Assembly: GCA_007751255.1 (NCBI GenBank) | Contig: CP036296.1 | Location: 6,386,001 to 6,450,000 of the forward strand | Direction: 5' to 3' | Origin: Engelhardtia mirabilis | Lineage (GTDB): Bacteria > Planctomycetota > UBA1135 > GCA-002686595 | Length of the DNA: 64,000 bases | Shown here: in pieces, positions 26,206 through 35,870 of the stretch | How the letters are laid out: the number at the start of each line of letters is the position of its first letter | Position numbering within the stretch: the stretch's first letter is position 1 | Made by a program: the position numbers and the translations under genes | The notes under the pieces: model-generated | Database searches by the model: none | Told to the model about the DNA's origin: nothing | The model's input: the letters and a program-made list of their open reading frames with translations, nothing else

Positions 26206-28498
26206 AGCGCACCTGCTGGTACTCGCCGCCCGAGTCCGCCGCGAGATTCCGCAGCAGCTCCAACTGACCACCCACCGCGATGCAGTGGATCCGGATCCGG
26301 CGCTGGTCGTTCCAGCGCTGGATCTCCTGGCGAATCCGCCCCGGGTCGCGGATCTCGCCCGCGCTGGGTTCGCCGTCGGAGAGCAGGAAAATCGTGTCCA
26401 CGTCGACGTCCTCGAAGGCGGTCTTCATGGCGCCGTAGATGTTCGTGCCCCCGTTGGCCTCGAGGCGATCGACGTAGCGGAAGGCCTTGTCCACCCCCGC
26501 CTTCTGGCCGCGCAACAGGTCCTTGGACCAGGGCCGCACCACGTCCGAGAAGGACACGATGTTGAACAGGCTGCCGGGCTCCAGGCGCTCGAGGCAGCGC
26601 TTGAGCTCGATCTTGGCGATGTCCATCCGGCGACCGTCGCCGTAGCCGCGATTGTCGGAGCCGCTGACCGGGTTGTCGGCCGCCCAGCTGGTGGGCTCGG
26701 CCATGGAGCCCGAGGTGTCGATCACGAAGATCACCCGCGCCGTGTCCACGCGCACGCCGAAGAAGGTGGCCGCGGTGTCGGCGGTGTCGGCGCGGTGCCT
26801 CGCCTCCGCTTCGAGCAGGATCGAGTCGCGCTCGTCGAGCACGGTCAGATCCGCGCGGTTGTCGTCCCACCACTTGCGCCAGATCTCCGTGCGCAGGCGG
26901 AAGTCCTCGCCGGTCAGCCGCCAGAGCAGGCCCACCGTCTCGCGCAGGCCACGGCCGGAGAGCTGGGGCAGGACGTCCACCAACAGGCCCACGTCCGCCA
27001 CCTGGCGCCGCTCTTCGAGAGTCGCGAGGGCAATGCGCGCCAGGGACCAGTCGCTCGACACCAGCGCCGATTCGAGCAGGTCGCGGTTGCCCTCCGGATC
27101 GCGCCTCAACAGGGCCTCCAGCGCGGCGCCGCGCACCTCGGGGCTCTCGTCCTTGGTCAGCTCGCGCAGCTCTTCGAGCCAAGCGCCCTCGTCCACCGCC
27201 GCCGCATCCATGGCGCGCAGCACCTCCGCCCGCTCGCCCAGGTTCTCGGCGCGTTTGAAGGCCGATTGGAGTTGATCGAAGGCGTCCTCACCCCCGCGCT
27301 CCGCCAAGACGCGCACGGTCTCGCGACGCAGGGTCGCCGAATCGGACTTGAGCAGCTTGCGGAGCTCGCTCACCAACTTGTCGCTCGGGGTCAAGACCAG
27401 GGTCTGCAGGCTGAACAGCTGCTCCGCCACCTCGCCGCGACCGAACGCCTTGTAGAGCCGGTTGATCAGGATCGGCGAGCCGTTGGCGGCGACGGCCTCG
27501 GCCAGGGCCAGACGCCCGTCCCAGGAGGTCTGCGGCCGGCAGCCCATCTCCACCAACTCGGCGCAGGCCTCGTCACCACCGGCGCGGGCGAAGATCCCGG
27601 CCGCCACCAGACGCTCCTCGCGGGAGCTGGCGTCGCGCGCCCATCGTTCGGTGGCCATGGGCACGGCGCGCTCGTGACCGCGCTCGGCCAGAAGGGCCAG
27701 GGCGCGCGCGCGGATCGGCGCCAGCTTGTCCGTCATGGCGTCGATCAACTCGTCGTCCGTGAGCTCCTCCTCGAGGGCGCGGAAGGCGCGCAGGCGCAGG
27801 TCGTCGGTGACCTGCTGGACCTCGCCCTCCTCCGGCTTGGGCGAGACCATTCGGCGCTTGGCCGGCGGGTCGTAGAGCTCCCGGTACCAGGGCCCCGAGT
27901 CGCCGTCGCGCGTGGCCGCGTGCAGGTCGAAGGCTCGATTGCGAACGACCGGGTCGTCGGCGTAGTCGACCACGATCGCCAGGTACTGGCGCCCGCGCGG
28001 CCCGCCCAGCCCCAGGGCCTCGACGGCCTCGAGCCGCAGGGCGCGCTCCTCCGCCTGGGTCGCCACGTCGAGCATGCCGACGAAGGCGAACTTCTCCAGC
28101 TCGCCCCTGTCGACGAAGTCGGGCAGCTCGCGCAGGGCCCGGGCGCGGGCCAACAGCGAGCGGAGCCCACCCTCGTCGAGGGCATCGAGCAGGGCCTCGA
28201 GCGCCTCGGGCGCGCCACTCGCGCCCAGGGCCTCGAAGACCGCCACGGGGGTCCGGTCGCGCTCGAGCTCGAGGGTCGAGATCAACGCGGCCAAGTCCGG
28301 TTCTTGGCCAGCACCAATGGCCCTGATCGGCGTCGACGTCGCCGGTCGGACCGCGCAGGTTGCGGCCGCCGCGGGCTCGGCCAGGGTGAGCATCGCCGCC
28401 GCCGGGGCAGCGATCGCGATCATGGCAGCCAGGGCCGCAACGATCGCACGCGAGAACAGCGGGCCGCGGGCAGCGCGGTCTCCGAGATGAAGATCCAT
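26204..28498 (-). CDS. HEAT-repeat protein with C-terminal von Willebrand factor A domain
   Basis: The protein has 764 residues from ATG 28498. A hydrophobic signal segment (about residues 15-45) precedes the mature part. Residues about 65-520 are alpha-helical HEAT-like repeats ('RAEVLRAMDAAAVDEGAWLE', 'SPEVRGAALEALLRR'). The last 180 residues are a VWA domain with a MIDAS metal site: 'VIFVIDTSGSM' (D-x-S-x-S), a Thr in 'GGTNIYGAM' and an Asp in 'FLLSDGEPS'. VWA domains bind protein partners through the metal. Export and the helical scaffold suggest a periplasmic assembly role, but no partner is evident. The frame is open 53 codons further upstream with Arg/Pro-rich noise, so ATG 28498 was taken. 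Confidence 0.85.
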   Translation of the reverse strand: MDLHLGDRAARGPLFSRAIVAALAAMIAIAAPAAAMLTLAEPAAAATCAVRPATSTPIRAIGAGQEPDLAALISTLELERDRTPVAVFEALGASGAPEALEALLDALDEGGLRSLLARARALRELPDFVDRGELEKFAFVGMLDVATQAEERALRLEAVEALGLGGPRGRQYLAIVVDYADDPVVRNRAFDLHAATRDGDSGPWYRELYDPPAKRRMVSPKPEEGEVQQVTDDLRLRAFRALEEELTDDELIDAMTDKLAPIRARALALLAERGHERAVPMATERWARDASSREERLVAAGIFARAGGDEACAELVEMGCRPQTSWDGRLALAEAVAANGSPILINRLYKAFGRGEVAEQLFSLQTLVLTPSDKLVSELRKLLKSDSATLRRETVRVLAERGGEDAFDQLQSAFKRAENLGERAEVLRAMDAAAVDEGAWLEELRELTKDESPEVRGAALEALLRRDPEGNRDLLESALVSSDWSLARIALATLEERRQVADVGLLVDVLPQLSGRGLRETVGLLWRLTGEDFRLRTEIWRKWWDDNRADLTVLDERDSILLEAEARHRADTADTAATFFGVRVDTARVIFVIDTSGSMAEPTSWAADNPVSGSDNRGYGDGRRMDIAKIELKRCLERLEPGSLFNIVSFSDVVRPWSKDLLRGQKAGVDKAFRYVDRLEANGGTNIYGAMKTAFEDVDVDTIFLLSDGEPSAGEIRDPGRIRQEIQRWNDQRRIRIHCIAVGGQLELLRNLAADSGGEYQQVR

Positions 28499-28713
28499 GG
28501 CAGGCTCGACGGTGCGCCCGTTGAGGGGGGGGGCGGGCGCCCTGGGAGAGTGGTGGGCGGGACGGTAGAGGCGCTCCGGTGCGAATCGGGGGGACGACCG
28601 GTTCTCGAACCGCCGACGGGGGCTCGGCGACGCGCGCGGGAGAGGATAACCCGTCACCCGAGGCCGGTTACCGATCGCCGCCGACGTGACCGCGGAGCGT
28701 CCCCGAACGGGTC

Positions 28714-28749
28714 GCGGGCGGCTCCCGACCGTGGTCGGAAGCCGCCCGC
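28714..28749 (-). terminator. Strong hairpin downstream of the large subtilase gene
   Basis: A 17-bp stem with one mismatch, 28714-28730 with 28733-28749, closed by two bases, lies about 80 bases after the stop of the minus-strand subtilase gene at 28832. The 333-bp gap between that stop and the start of the VWA gene (28498) otherwise shows only GC-rich sequence with smaller inverted repeats. Confidence 0.6.
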
Positions 28750-28831
28750 ATTGCGGCCGGCGCGCACTCGCGCGAGCCGGTCGACGAGGCCCAGCCGTGC
28801 GCGCCCTCGCGCGCGGCCCGGCCGACAGGGC

Positions 28832-31800
28832 TCAGTTGCCGTTGATGTAGACCTCGAGGCCCTCGGTGGTGATCACCGGGAGGCCGCTCGAGTCACCGTA
28901 GAGCTGCCACTGCAGGTAGACGGTCGTCCCGACCAGGGCCTGGTTGTCGGGGACCTTGATGACCGCGACCGAGCCGGGGCCGTTGTAGAGCTCGAGGTCC
29001 TGGCTCACGAGCAGCTCGCAGCCGGGAGAGCCCCAGGGGGCGAGGCTGAGGGGCAGCTCGAAGCCGGACCACTGCTTGGCAGAGAAGCCGAGCATCAGGC
29101 GGCGCACCACGGCGTCGGTGTTGTTGACCACCACGCTGAGGTCGACGCCGGGGGCCGCGATCTGCTTGGTGTAGACGCCCGGTGCGCCCAGGCTGCCGGC
29201 GCAGGCCGAACCGAAGGTCGTCGCGGGGCGGTAGTAGTAGATCGAGCCCAGGGCCGACGTGTTCACGTTGCCGGCCAGGTCGCGGACCTGGACGTCGACG
29301 TGCTTGGTGCCGGTGGCCGTCGAGCCGCCGTAGGAGGTCAGGTTCCAGTTCGTCGTCGGTGCATAGGGCACCCAGGGGCCGAAGCTCCCGCCCTCGTTGC
29401 GAAGCCGCATCTGCGACAGACCCGAGTGCAGGTCGCTGGCGCCGATCGAGACGATCACGCTGGTGCTGGTCGTGCTCGTGATCTGGCTGACCTCGTTCCA
29501 GAAGGTCGGCGCGCCCACCGTCGGCGGCGTGACGTCGACCAGGAACGGCCCGGCGCTCGTGTACTCGGCGTCCCAGTTGCCCGCCTCGTCCACGGTGCGG
29601 ATGTTGAACCAGCGCTCGATGCTCGAGGACCCGAAGGTCTCCGAGGTGCTGGTGACCGCGCCCAGGTCCTGGACGTTGGAGGGCGCGTTGGGCCCACCGT
29701 TGCTCCAGAACACCCCGTAACCCGCGACACCGGAGTGGGCGTCGGTGGCCGGGATCCACTGCACGTCGATCTCCGCGTCGTTGGTCCAGGTCCCGGTCAG
29801 GTGGCTGGTGGAGACCAGACCCGTGACCGTCGCCGGATCGACCGTGTCGATGAAGTAGGGACCGGCGGTGGCGTGGCTGGCGGACCAGTTGCCGCTCTTG
29901 TCGACAGCGCGCAGGCTGAAGTACCAGCCCTGGCTCGAAGTCGCCATGACCTCGGAAGTCAGGGTCGTCGCGCCCAGGTCCATGGTCGGCCCCGGGGCTC
30001 CGGTACCGTGCGAGACGAAGACGCCGTAGCCGGCAATGCCCGAGAGGTTGTCCGGCGCGTGGTTCCAGACGAAGTGCACGTCGTCCTGCGAGTACCACTG
30101 GTTCGTGAAGTGGCTCGAGGACTGCAGGTTGACGGGGATGCCGGGCCCGGTGCCGTCCACGGTCACGTCCACGCTCGCGCTGCGGTTCATGCCATTGTCG
30201 CTGTCCGCGTCGACGCTGAAGGTCTTGACGCCCTCCGAGGCCCAATCGACGGTCCAATCGACCTCGCGGGTCCAGCCGTGGCGCACGTTGCCCACGGTTG
30301 CCTGCCACCCCCCGTTGTTGTTCGGGTTGTCGGTCAGGTCGGCCAACTGCCCGTCGAGCAGCTCGGTCGTGGCGGCCAGGAGGTTCGCGCCCTCGGTGCC
30401 GGTGACGTTGAGCAGGACCGCCGAGGCCACGTGCTCCGTATTGCCGACGGTGGCGGTCACGACCACGTCCTCACCGGGCTTGACGAAGACGTCGTCGGCG
30501 CCCACCGCGAGGCTGCCCGAGGGCGTGGTGTCGCCGTAGATGAAATGCACGGTGACGCTCATCTTGACGTTGGTCGAGGCCGACACCGGGTGCACCTTCC
30601 AACGCCAGGTGCCCGGCGTGGGGTTGTTGACGGCGCGGATCTCGGTGTTGTTGATCGAGGACTGCTGGGCCAGGTAGTCGCCCTGGTCGATGGGGGCCGA
30701 GAAGGGCGCGTAGTCGAGCACCAGGTCGAAGTCGTTGACCAACGCCTGGGAGGCGCCGCCGCCGGACGCGGGCTCGATGTAGTGCATCACGACGACCACG
30801 CGCTCGACCGAATCGGAGACGGTGAACTCGTCCCAGGCCTGGTCGGACGAACCCAGGCCGAAGCCCCAGTTCAACCAACCGTGCTGGCTGTCGGTGTAGT
30901 TGGCGCGGTAGGCGTCGATGCGCCCGGCGCCGTAGGTGTCCAGGTGCGACGCGCTCGGGCTCGAGAGGGTTGCGTCGGCCTTGGTCAGGGCCGTGGCCAT
31001 GACCAGCGAGGCCACGCGCTCGGGCCGGTAGCGCAGGAAGGCGTGGTGGTCGACGAGCTGCGCGACCACGCCTGTCACGTGGGGCGAGGCCATCGAGGTG
31101 CCGGTGCCGGCGTTGAAGCCGTTGCCGGTGTTCGCAGTCACCGAGACGATGCTGGTGCCCGGGGCGACCAGGTTCGGCTTCCAGCGGTTGTCGCCGGTCG
31201 GGCCGATGCTGGACGCGCTGCCGCCCAGCCACAGGCTGCCGGGCGCGCCGGAGCTGAGCGACTGGTAGGGCACGACGTTGCCGACCGTGATCGCGTTCTT
31301 GGCCGAGGCCTCCTGACCCAGGGTCGAGGCGCCTGGACCTGAGTTGCCGGCCGCGAAGACGTAGACCTGGTTCTCGTTCCAGACCTCTTCGTCCACCTCG
31401 CGGCTGTTGGCCTCGGAGCCGATCCAGCCGCCGTTGGTGGCGCCCGTGCCCCAGGAGTTGTTGATCACGTGGGGCGGCGGCGCGGTGGTCTGGCCGTCGC
31501 TCCAGTCGTCGCGCATGAGCGAGAAGCGCTGCTCGAGCGACGAGCCGCCGACGCCGATGCAGTTGTTGCCGGGGTTCGGGTTCTTCTCCATGAACTTCAC
31601 GTTGCGGAAGGCGCGGTTCAGGGTGTCGCCCAGGCCCGGCGCGGCGCCGGAGAGCTCGCCCAGGGGCGCGCTCGGCGAACCGATGATCGTGCCCGCCACG
31701 TGCGAGCCGTGGGGGCAGGTGTCGCTCCAGGCGCTCTGGCCCGTCAGGCTCCAGCCCAGGTACCAGGCGTGGTTCAGGGCCGAGTGGGCGATGTCGACGC

Positions 31801-32893
31801 CGGAGTCGATCTCGCCGGCGATGGCCTCGCCGCTCCAATCGCCGTCGTAGGTGGCGCGCACGTAGTCGGCGCCGAGCATCGGCATCGAGTCGTCGTGCAT
31901 CGGCAGGCTGGGCAGCTCGGGCTCGACGAACTCGACGAAGTCGCGCTCGACCAGGGCCAGGGCGTCCTCGGGGCTGGCCTGGACGCGGAAGGCGCGGATG
32001 TTCGGCAGGTACTCGACAACCTCGAGGCCGAGGGCCTGGAGCTCGGCCTGTTGCCAGCCGTTCGACGTCCAGCGCTGGCCGCGAGCCTGCTCCGTGCGAC
32101 GCACGTCCGGGCCGGCGACCTCCGTGGCCGCGACGGCCTGGACCACGGCCTCGGCGCCGCGGTCGTCGTCGAAGACCGAAACGATCATCGGCACGCGCTC
32201 ACCCGGCGCGACGTTCTGCAGCGACTCGGCCAGGGCCGGGTGCAGCTTCTGCCAGGGGCGCGCGAAGCCGAGCCAGTGCACGGCGGGGTGGTCGGTGAGC
32301 TGCGCCAGGGCGGCGTCGGTCAGGGCGACCGAGAAGGCCTGGTGCGGGCGGAAGGCGATCACCCGCGCGCCGGCGGCTTCGAGCTCGGCCATGCGTGCGG
32401 CGTTCACGCGCTTGTTCAGCATCACGTAGGCGTAGGTGACCGGCTCGGGCCGCCCGTCGGTGGAGCCGGAGAAGATCCGGTCGACGAGGGCCGGGTCGAC
32501 GCGCTCGCCCGCCGGCGGCCGGTAGGGGCCGGCGCTGAAGCCGAGGAAGAAGGGATCACCGGAGCCCTCGGCCACCAGCTCGTCGGCCAGGTCACCCGGG
32601 GCGTAGACGGCCCGCTGGGGCAGGGGCAGGTCGTCGGCGAAGTGCGCCGGCTCGATCCGCGGCAGGCCGCGGTCGATGCCCGCCTGGGGTGCCTCGACGG
32701 GACCTGAGGGCAGGACGCCGTCGACGACCAGGCGCGGAACGGCCGGCAGGGCGTCGAGGCTGGCGCTGGCCCCCTCGTTCTCCTGGGCGGCGAGGGCCAG
32801 GGGCGCGGTCAGGAGGACCGGAGCGGCGAGCAGCACGCTCGCGGCGAGGCCGCGGCGCTGGAAGACGAAGGGATGCGAGCGATGGCGTGACAT
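28832..32893 (-). CDS. Secreted subtilisin-like serine protease (S8) with fibronectin-type C-terminal domains
   Basis: The protein has 1353 residues from ATG 32893. Signal peptide residues 1-36 (ending LALAA). The pro-region holds two inhibitor-I9-like repeats (about 150-215 and 232-327). The S8 domain has Asp363 in 'EIDSGVDIAHS', His395 in 'HGSHVAGT', oxyanion Asn near 479 in 'VINNSWG' and Ser600 in 'GTSMASPHV'. A PPC/jelly-roll-like region follows. Then come two fibronectin-like repeats ('PVNLQSSSHFTNQWYSQDDV', 'TGLVSTSHLTGTWTNDAEI'), an Ig-like domain and a C-terminal beta domain. It is an extracellular endopeptidase, activated by pro-region removal. It is divergent from an ECF sigma gene 328 bp away. 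The 120 extra upstream codons in frame are low-complexity noise and precede the signal peptide. Confidence 0.9.
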   Translation of the reverse strand: MSRHRSHPFVFQRRGLAASVLLAAPVLLTAPLALAAQENEGASASLDALPAVPRLVVDGVLPSGPVEAPQAGIDRGLPRIEPAHFADDLPLPQRAVYAPGDLADELVAEGSGDPFFLGFSAGPYRPPAGERVDPALVDRIFSGSTDGRPEPVTYAYVMLNKRVNAARMAELEAAGARVIAFRPHQAFSVALTDAALAQLTDHPAVHWLGFARPWQKLHPALAESLQNVAPGERVPMIVSVFDDDRGAEAVVQAVAATEVAGPDVRRTEQARGQRWTSNGWQQAELQALGLEVVEYLPNIRAFRVQASPEDALALVERDFVEFVEPELPSLPMHDDSMPMLGADYVRATYDGDWSGEAIAGEIDSGVDIAHSALNHAWYLGWSLTGQSAWSDTCPHGSHVAGTIIGSPSAPLGELSGAAPGLGDTLNRAFRNVKFMEKNPNPGNNCIGVGGSSLEQRFSLMRDDWSDGQTTAPPPHVINNSWGTGATNGGWIGSEANSREVDEEVWNENQVYVFAAGNSGPGASTLGQEASAKNAITVGNVVPYQSLSSGAPGSLWLGGSASSIGPTGDNRWKPNLVAPGTSIVSVTANTGNGFNAGTGTSMASPHVTGVVAQLVDHHAFLRYRPERVASLVMATALTKADATLSSPSASHLDTYGAGRIDAYRANYTDSQHGWLNWGFGLGSSDQAWDEFTVSDSVERVVVVMHYIEPASGGGASQALVNDFDLVLDYAPFSAPIDQGDYLAQQSSINNTEIRAVNNPTPGTWRWKVHPVSASTNVKMSVTVHFIYGDTTPSGSLAVGADDVFVKPGEDVVVTATVGNTEHVASAVLLNVTGTEGANLLAATTELLDGQLADLTDNPNNNGGWQATVGNVRHGWTREVDWTVDWASEGVKTFSVDADSDNGMNRSASVDVTVDGTGPGIPVNLQSSSHFTNQWYSQDDVHFVWNHAPDNLSGIAGYGVFVSHGTGAPGPTMDLGATTLTSEVMATSSQGWYFSLRAVDKSGNWSASHATAGPYFIDTVDPATVTGLVSTSHLTGTWTNDAEIDVQWIPATDAHSGVAGYGVFWSNGGPNAPSNVQDLGAVTSTSETFGSSSIERWFNIRTVDEAGNWDAEYTSAGPFLVDVTPPTVGAPTFWNEVSQITSTTSTSVIVSIGASDLHSGLSQMRLRNEGGSFGPWVPYAPTTNWNLTSYGGSTATGTKHVDVQVRDLAGNVNTSALGSIYYYRPATTFGSACAGSLGAPGVYTKQIAAPGVDLSVVVNNTDAVVRRLMLGFSAKQWSGFELPLSLAPWGSPGCELLVSQDLELYNGPGSVAVIKVPDNQALVGTTVYLQWQLYGDSSGLPVITTEGLEVYINGN

Positions 32894-33221
32894 GGCTTCG
32901 AGGGGGTGCTGGGTCGGTTGGAGGTAGGTGGATCGCCCGGAAGGCGGGCGTTGATCGGTGTGGGGCCGCCTCAGGGCCCACCGCTCCACGCCGCAGGGCC
33001 CCGCCGCGCCCGACACGCTTTCGCGCGATTCCTCGCGCCGCTGACCCGATTGCCCGCGCGATGCCGGGCGCTCCCCCGGGGCTCCTGGGGGACTCCTGGG
33101 CCTCGATAGCCGCCCATTCGGTCGCCGCCGAGGCCCCGGGCTGTTCGCCAGCCCCCCACCGGCGCGTTGGAAGCCGCTGTCCGAGCTACGATTCCCTGGC
33201 CCCCGCCCGCCCCACGCCCCC
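32894..33221. other. Divergent promoter region between subtilase and ECF sigma genes
   Basis: This 328-bp gap must carry the promoters for the subtilase (minus) and the sigma factor (plus). I cannot identify a convincing -35/-10 pair or a repeated ECF-type motif by eye, and no small gene is supported. Confidence 0.45.
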
Positions 33222-33812
33222 ATGGCCTCCCAGCTCACCTCCGAACAGGTCACCCAGCTCCTCGAACGCGTCCGCGGCGGCGGCGACGAGGCCCTGGGCG
33301 AGCTGCTGCCGGCGCTCTACGACGAGCTGCGCCGCATGGCCGCGGGCCAGCTCCGCAAGGAGCGCGCCAACCACACCCTGCAGCCCACCGCCCTGGTCCA
33401 CGAGGCCTGGTTCAAGCTGGTCGACCAGCGCTCGCGGGACTGGCAGAACCGGGCCCACTTCCTGGCCATCGCCGCGACCGCGATGCGGCGGATCCTGGTG
33501 CACCACGCCGAGGCCGTGGGCGCCAAGAAGCGCGGCGGCGATCGCGACCGGGTGACCCTGGTCGACGCGCCCGCGGAGCTGGCCGGGTCCGATTCGCTCG
33601 ACATCCTGGCCCTGGACGAAGCCCTGACGCGCCTCGCCGAGAGGGACCCGCGCAAGGCCCAGATCGTCGAGCAACGCTTCTTCGCCGGGCTCTCCAACGC
33701 CGAGGTCGCCGAAGCCATGGGCGTCACCGAACGCACGGTCGAGCGCGACTGGCGCATGGCGAGGGCGTGGCTCCGCAAGGAGCTCGAGCGCGACGGCACC
33801 GCGGGGGAGTAG
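33222..33812 (+). CDS. ECF sigma factor, planctomycete type (Sig-70_X6 / TIGR02999-like)
   Basis: The protein has 196 residues. Region 2 holds 'LLPALYDELRRMAAGQLRKE', 'TLQPTALVHEAWFKLV' and 'HFLAIAATAMRRILVHHA'. Region 4 holds 'RKAQIVEQRFFAGLSNAEVAEAMGVTERTVERDWRMARAWL', an HTH recognising the -35 element. These are signatures of the short ECF group common in Planctomycetota, whose genes usually precede a Ser/Thr kinase. Here no kinase follows; the downstream gene is a convergent subtilase and a hairpin lies right at the stop. It may instead control the divergent subtilase (inference). No anti-sigma gene is adjacent. Confidence 0.92.
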   Translation: MASQLTSEQVTQLLERVRGGGDEALGELLPALYDELRRMAAGQLRKERANHTLQPTALVHEAWFKLVDQRSRDWQNRAHFLAIAATAMRRILVHHAEAVGAKKRGGDRDRVTLVDAPAELAGSDSLDILALDEALTRLAERDPRKAQIVEQRFFAGLSNAEVAEAMGVTERTVERDWRMARAWLRKELERDGTAGE

Positions 33813-33844
33813 CAATACGGCAATCCGGTGGGGCACCGTATTGC
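33812..33844. terminator. Hairpin between sigma factor and convergent subtilase
   Basis: A 9-bp perfect stem, 33812-33820 with 33836-33844, encloses 15 bases and begins at the last base of the sigma factor stop codon. It lies between convergent genes and could stop transcription from either side. No T-run follows. Confidence 0.6.
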
Positions 33845-33874
33845 GGGCAAACGGATGTGGGTGCGAATGGGTAC

Positions 33875-35575
33875 TCAGGGTGTCCCGAGTAGCACCGGGC
33901 CACCGTGGGCTCGAACCGTCAGCATCCGGTTGCCCAGGCCACTCGCGGTGACCGCTTCGAGGCTCGCGCTGCCCGCCCAGAGGTTGAGCACGCCATCCTC
34001 GGGCGTCTCGGCGACGGCCTTGGGCAGCCCGTCCGTCGAGCTGGAGCTCATCGACCAGGGGCTGGCGGCCGCGCCGTAGACGAGCGTCCCCAGCGTCGGA
34101 GCGGCCCACACTCCGAGGGCGCGGTGCACGTCGAGGATGCCGCCGGTCACCGTCTTGCCGGCCAGGGTCGGCTGTGGGCGGGCGGCATTCATGATGCGGC
34201 CCTTCACCCGCCACCACTCGAGCTCCGGATAGCGCGACATGATCAGCCCTACCGCACCCGCGACGTGCGGGGCCGCCATGGAAGTCCCGCTCGCGTAGCC
34301 GTAGGTGCCGCCGGTGATCGTGCTGTAGACCTGGTACCCCGGAGCGCCGATGTCGACCGTCGTCGCGCCGAAGCTCGAGTCGAAGCCACCGAAGAGCCCT
34401 GCGGTCGCGATGTCCCCGTCGCTCTCGATCGCTGCCACGGAGATGATGTTCGCGAGGTCGATGCCGTCGGGGTAGTGGGGTGTGACGTCGTTGTCGTTCC
34501 CCACGTTGCCCGCCGACGCGACGAAGACGTGCCCAAAGGCCTGCGAGGCGAGGACCTCGTCGTGCTCGACCTGGCTGAAGCTGCTCCTGCCGTAGCTGTG
34601 ATTCGACACCCGGGCGCCATTGGCCACCGCGTAGTCGAAGGCCAGCACCGTGTTGACCAGCTTGTCACAGTCGTCCGGATCCTGGCACTTCAGGGCCATC
34701 AGGCCGCACTGCCAGTTGACGCCGACGACGCCGAGGGAGTTGTTGCCCTTCGCACCGATCGTGCCAGCGACGTGGGTACCGTGGTCGGAGCAGCCCGGAC
34801 TCGGGTCGTTGTCGCCGGGAGCCGAGCCCCAACATGCCGTGACGGCGCCGGTCCAGTCGACGCATTGGGACATGTCGCTGAAGTCCCAGCCGTCCACGTC
34901 GTCGACGTAGCCATTGCCGTCGTCGTCGATGCCGTTGTCCGCCACCTCCGCCGGATTCGTCCAGTGGTTCGCCGCCAGGTCCTCATGGTCGTACTCGAAT
35001 CCGGAGTCGACCACCGCGATCGTGATCCCCGCGCTGCCCCGGTGCTCGTCCCAGGCGAACTCGGCATTCGACCCTCCGGCGTAGTCGTACCGGTCCTGCA
35101 TGCCCCAGAGTGTGTAGTCGACGAAGGAGGGGTCGTTGGAGTCGAGATCCCGCCGTGCCCGATAGTTGGGCTGCGCGTAGAGGGTTTCCGGGTGGTCCAG
35201 GTAGCGCTCGATCGTCTGCTCCACGGCGTAGCGATCGACGCGCACGAGGTACAGGTCGGGAACCAGGCGCGAGGCCCACAGGACGTCGCCGATCCCCGCC
35301 ATCGCGTGGGCCGCCTCGCGCGCCGCCGTCGACGCGCCGGGAAGGAAGCGGACAAAGGCAGTCTCGGGGTCGTAGATGCCCGGCTCGATCACCCGAAACG
35401 ACTGCCTGTCGTAGACCGGGGGCTCGTCGAGGATCCAATCCAATCTCGGCTCGAGTCCGGGCACGTCGCGGCGGACCGCTTCGGCGCGCGATAGCTGGTA
35501 GACCTGAGCCCAGGCGCCCGAGGCGAGCAGCAGCAGCCCGCCGAAGGCCGGCGGGAGGAGACGGGTGGAGTTCAT
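33875..35575 (-). CDS. Secreted subtilisin-like serine protease (S8)
   Basis: The protein has 566 residues. Signal peptide 1-23 (ending GAWAQ). A short pro-region (about 60-140, with 'VRFLPGASTAAREAAHA') precedes the catalytic domain: Asp190 in 'TIAVVDSGFEYDHED', His265 in 'DHGTHVAGTIG', and Ser432 in 'GTSMAAPHVAGA'. The Asp-rich segment 'DNGIDDDGNGYVDDVDGWDF' (residues 213-232) is typical of calcium-binding loops in this subgroup. Cysteines near 238-303 could form disulphides. The C-terminal 80 residues are a beta-rich tail without a recognised anchor. It is an extracellular protease. The family differs from the larger subtilase at 28832-32893, so the two are not recent duplicates. Confidence 0.92.
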   Translation of the reverse strand: MNSTRLLPPAFGGLLLLASGAWAQVYQLSRAEAVRRDVPGLEPRLDWILDEPPVYDRQSFRVIEPGIYDPETAFVRFLPGASTAAREAAHAMAGIGDVLWASRLVPDLYLVRVDRYAVEQTIERYLDHPETLYAQPNYRARRDLDSNDPSFVDYTLWGMQDRYDYAGGSNAEFAWDEHRGSAGITIAVVDSGFEYDHEDLAANHWTNPAEVADNGIDDDGNGYVDDVDGWDFSDMSQCVDWTGAVTACWGSAPGDNDPSPGCSDHGTHVAGTIGAKGNNSLGVVGVNWQCGLMALKCQDPDDCDKLVNTVLAFDYAVANGARVSNHSYGRSSFSQVEHDEVLASQAFGHVFVASAGNVGNDNDVTPHYPDGIDLANIISVAAIESDGDIATAGLFGGFDSSFGATTVDIGAPGYQVYSTITGGTYGYASGTSMAAPHVAGAVGLIMSRYPELEWWRVKGRIMNAARPQPTLAGKTVTGGILDVHRALGVWAAPTLGTLVYGAAASPWSMSSSSTDGLPKAVAETPEDGVLNLWAGSASLEAVTASGLGNRMLTVRAHGGPVLLGTP

Positions 35576-35631
35576 GTCCGTGATCCGGTGCAGCGAGAAG
35601 AGGAGCGGGGAGGCGGGGAGGCCGCCTCGCC

Positions 35632-35826
35632 CTACTTGACGACCACGACGCCTGCGGACGTGTCGTTGTTCATGAGCCCGGCGGGCACTTCGATCGCCGG
35701 CGGAGCGGGCTGCCCGGGCCGGACCTCGTCGTCGTCACCGTTGCCCACGATGATGTAGCTGACGGGCGCACCCATTCGGTGCCGCGCACCGACCTGCTGG
35801 TCGACCAACCGGTTGGTGTGCGGCAC
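35632..35826 (-). CDS. Small hypothetical protein (doubtful)
   Basis: This is a 64-codon frame between the subtilase and the crystallin-like gene on the same strand. The C-terminal half ('VGNGDDDEVRPGQPAPPAIE ... SAGVVVVK') looks more protein-like than typical shadow frames in this window, but there is no signal peptide, domain or clear ribosome binding site. It could be the tail of a decayed gene. Confidence 0.3.
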   Translation of the reverse strand: MPHTNRLVDQQVGARHRMGAPVSYIIVGNGDDDEVRPGQPAPPAIEVPAGLMNNDTSAGVVVVK

Positions 35827-35870
35827 CGTACCTGCCGTACCTGGTCGTCGAACTCACCGGAGTGCAGCCC

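Noticed and set aside
26123-31342. 1739-codon open frame on the plus strand
   Set aside because: It is antisense to the HEAT/VWA gene and to part of the subtilase gene. Its translation is rich in Arg, Gly, Val-Asp-His runs, has no domain, and is what a mirrored GC-rich codon pattern gives.
35815-35850. Possible relative of the palindrome near 11920 (GGCACCGTAC)
   Set aside because: Only ten bases are shared and there is no inverted arm here, so it is likely a chance match.
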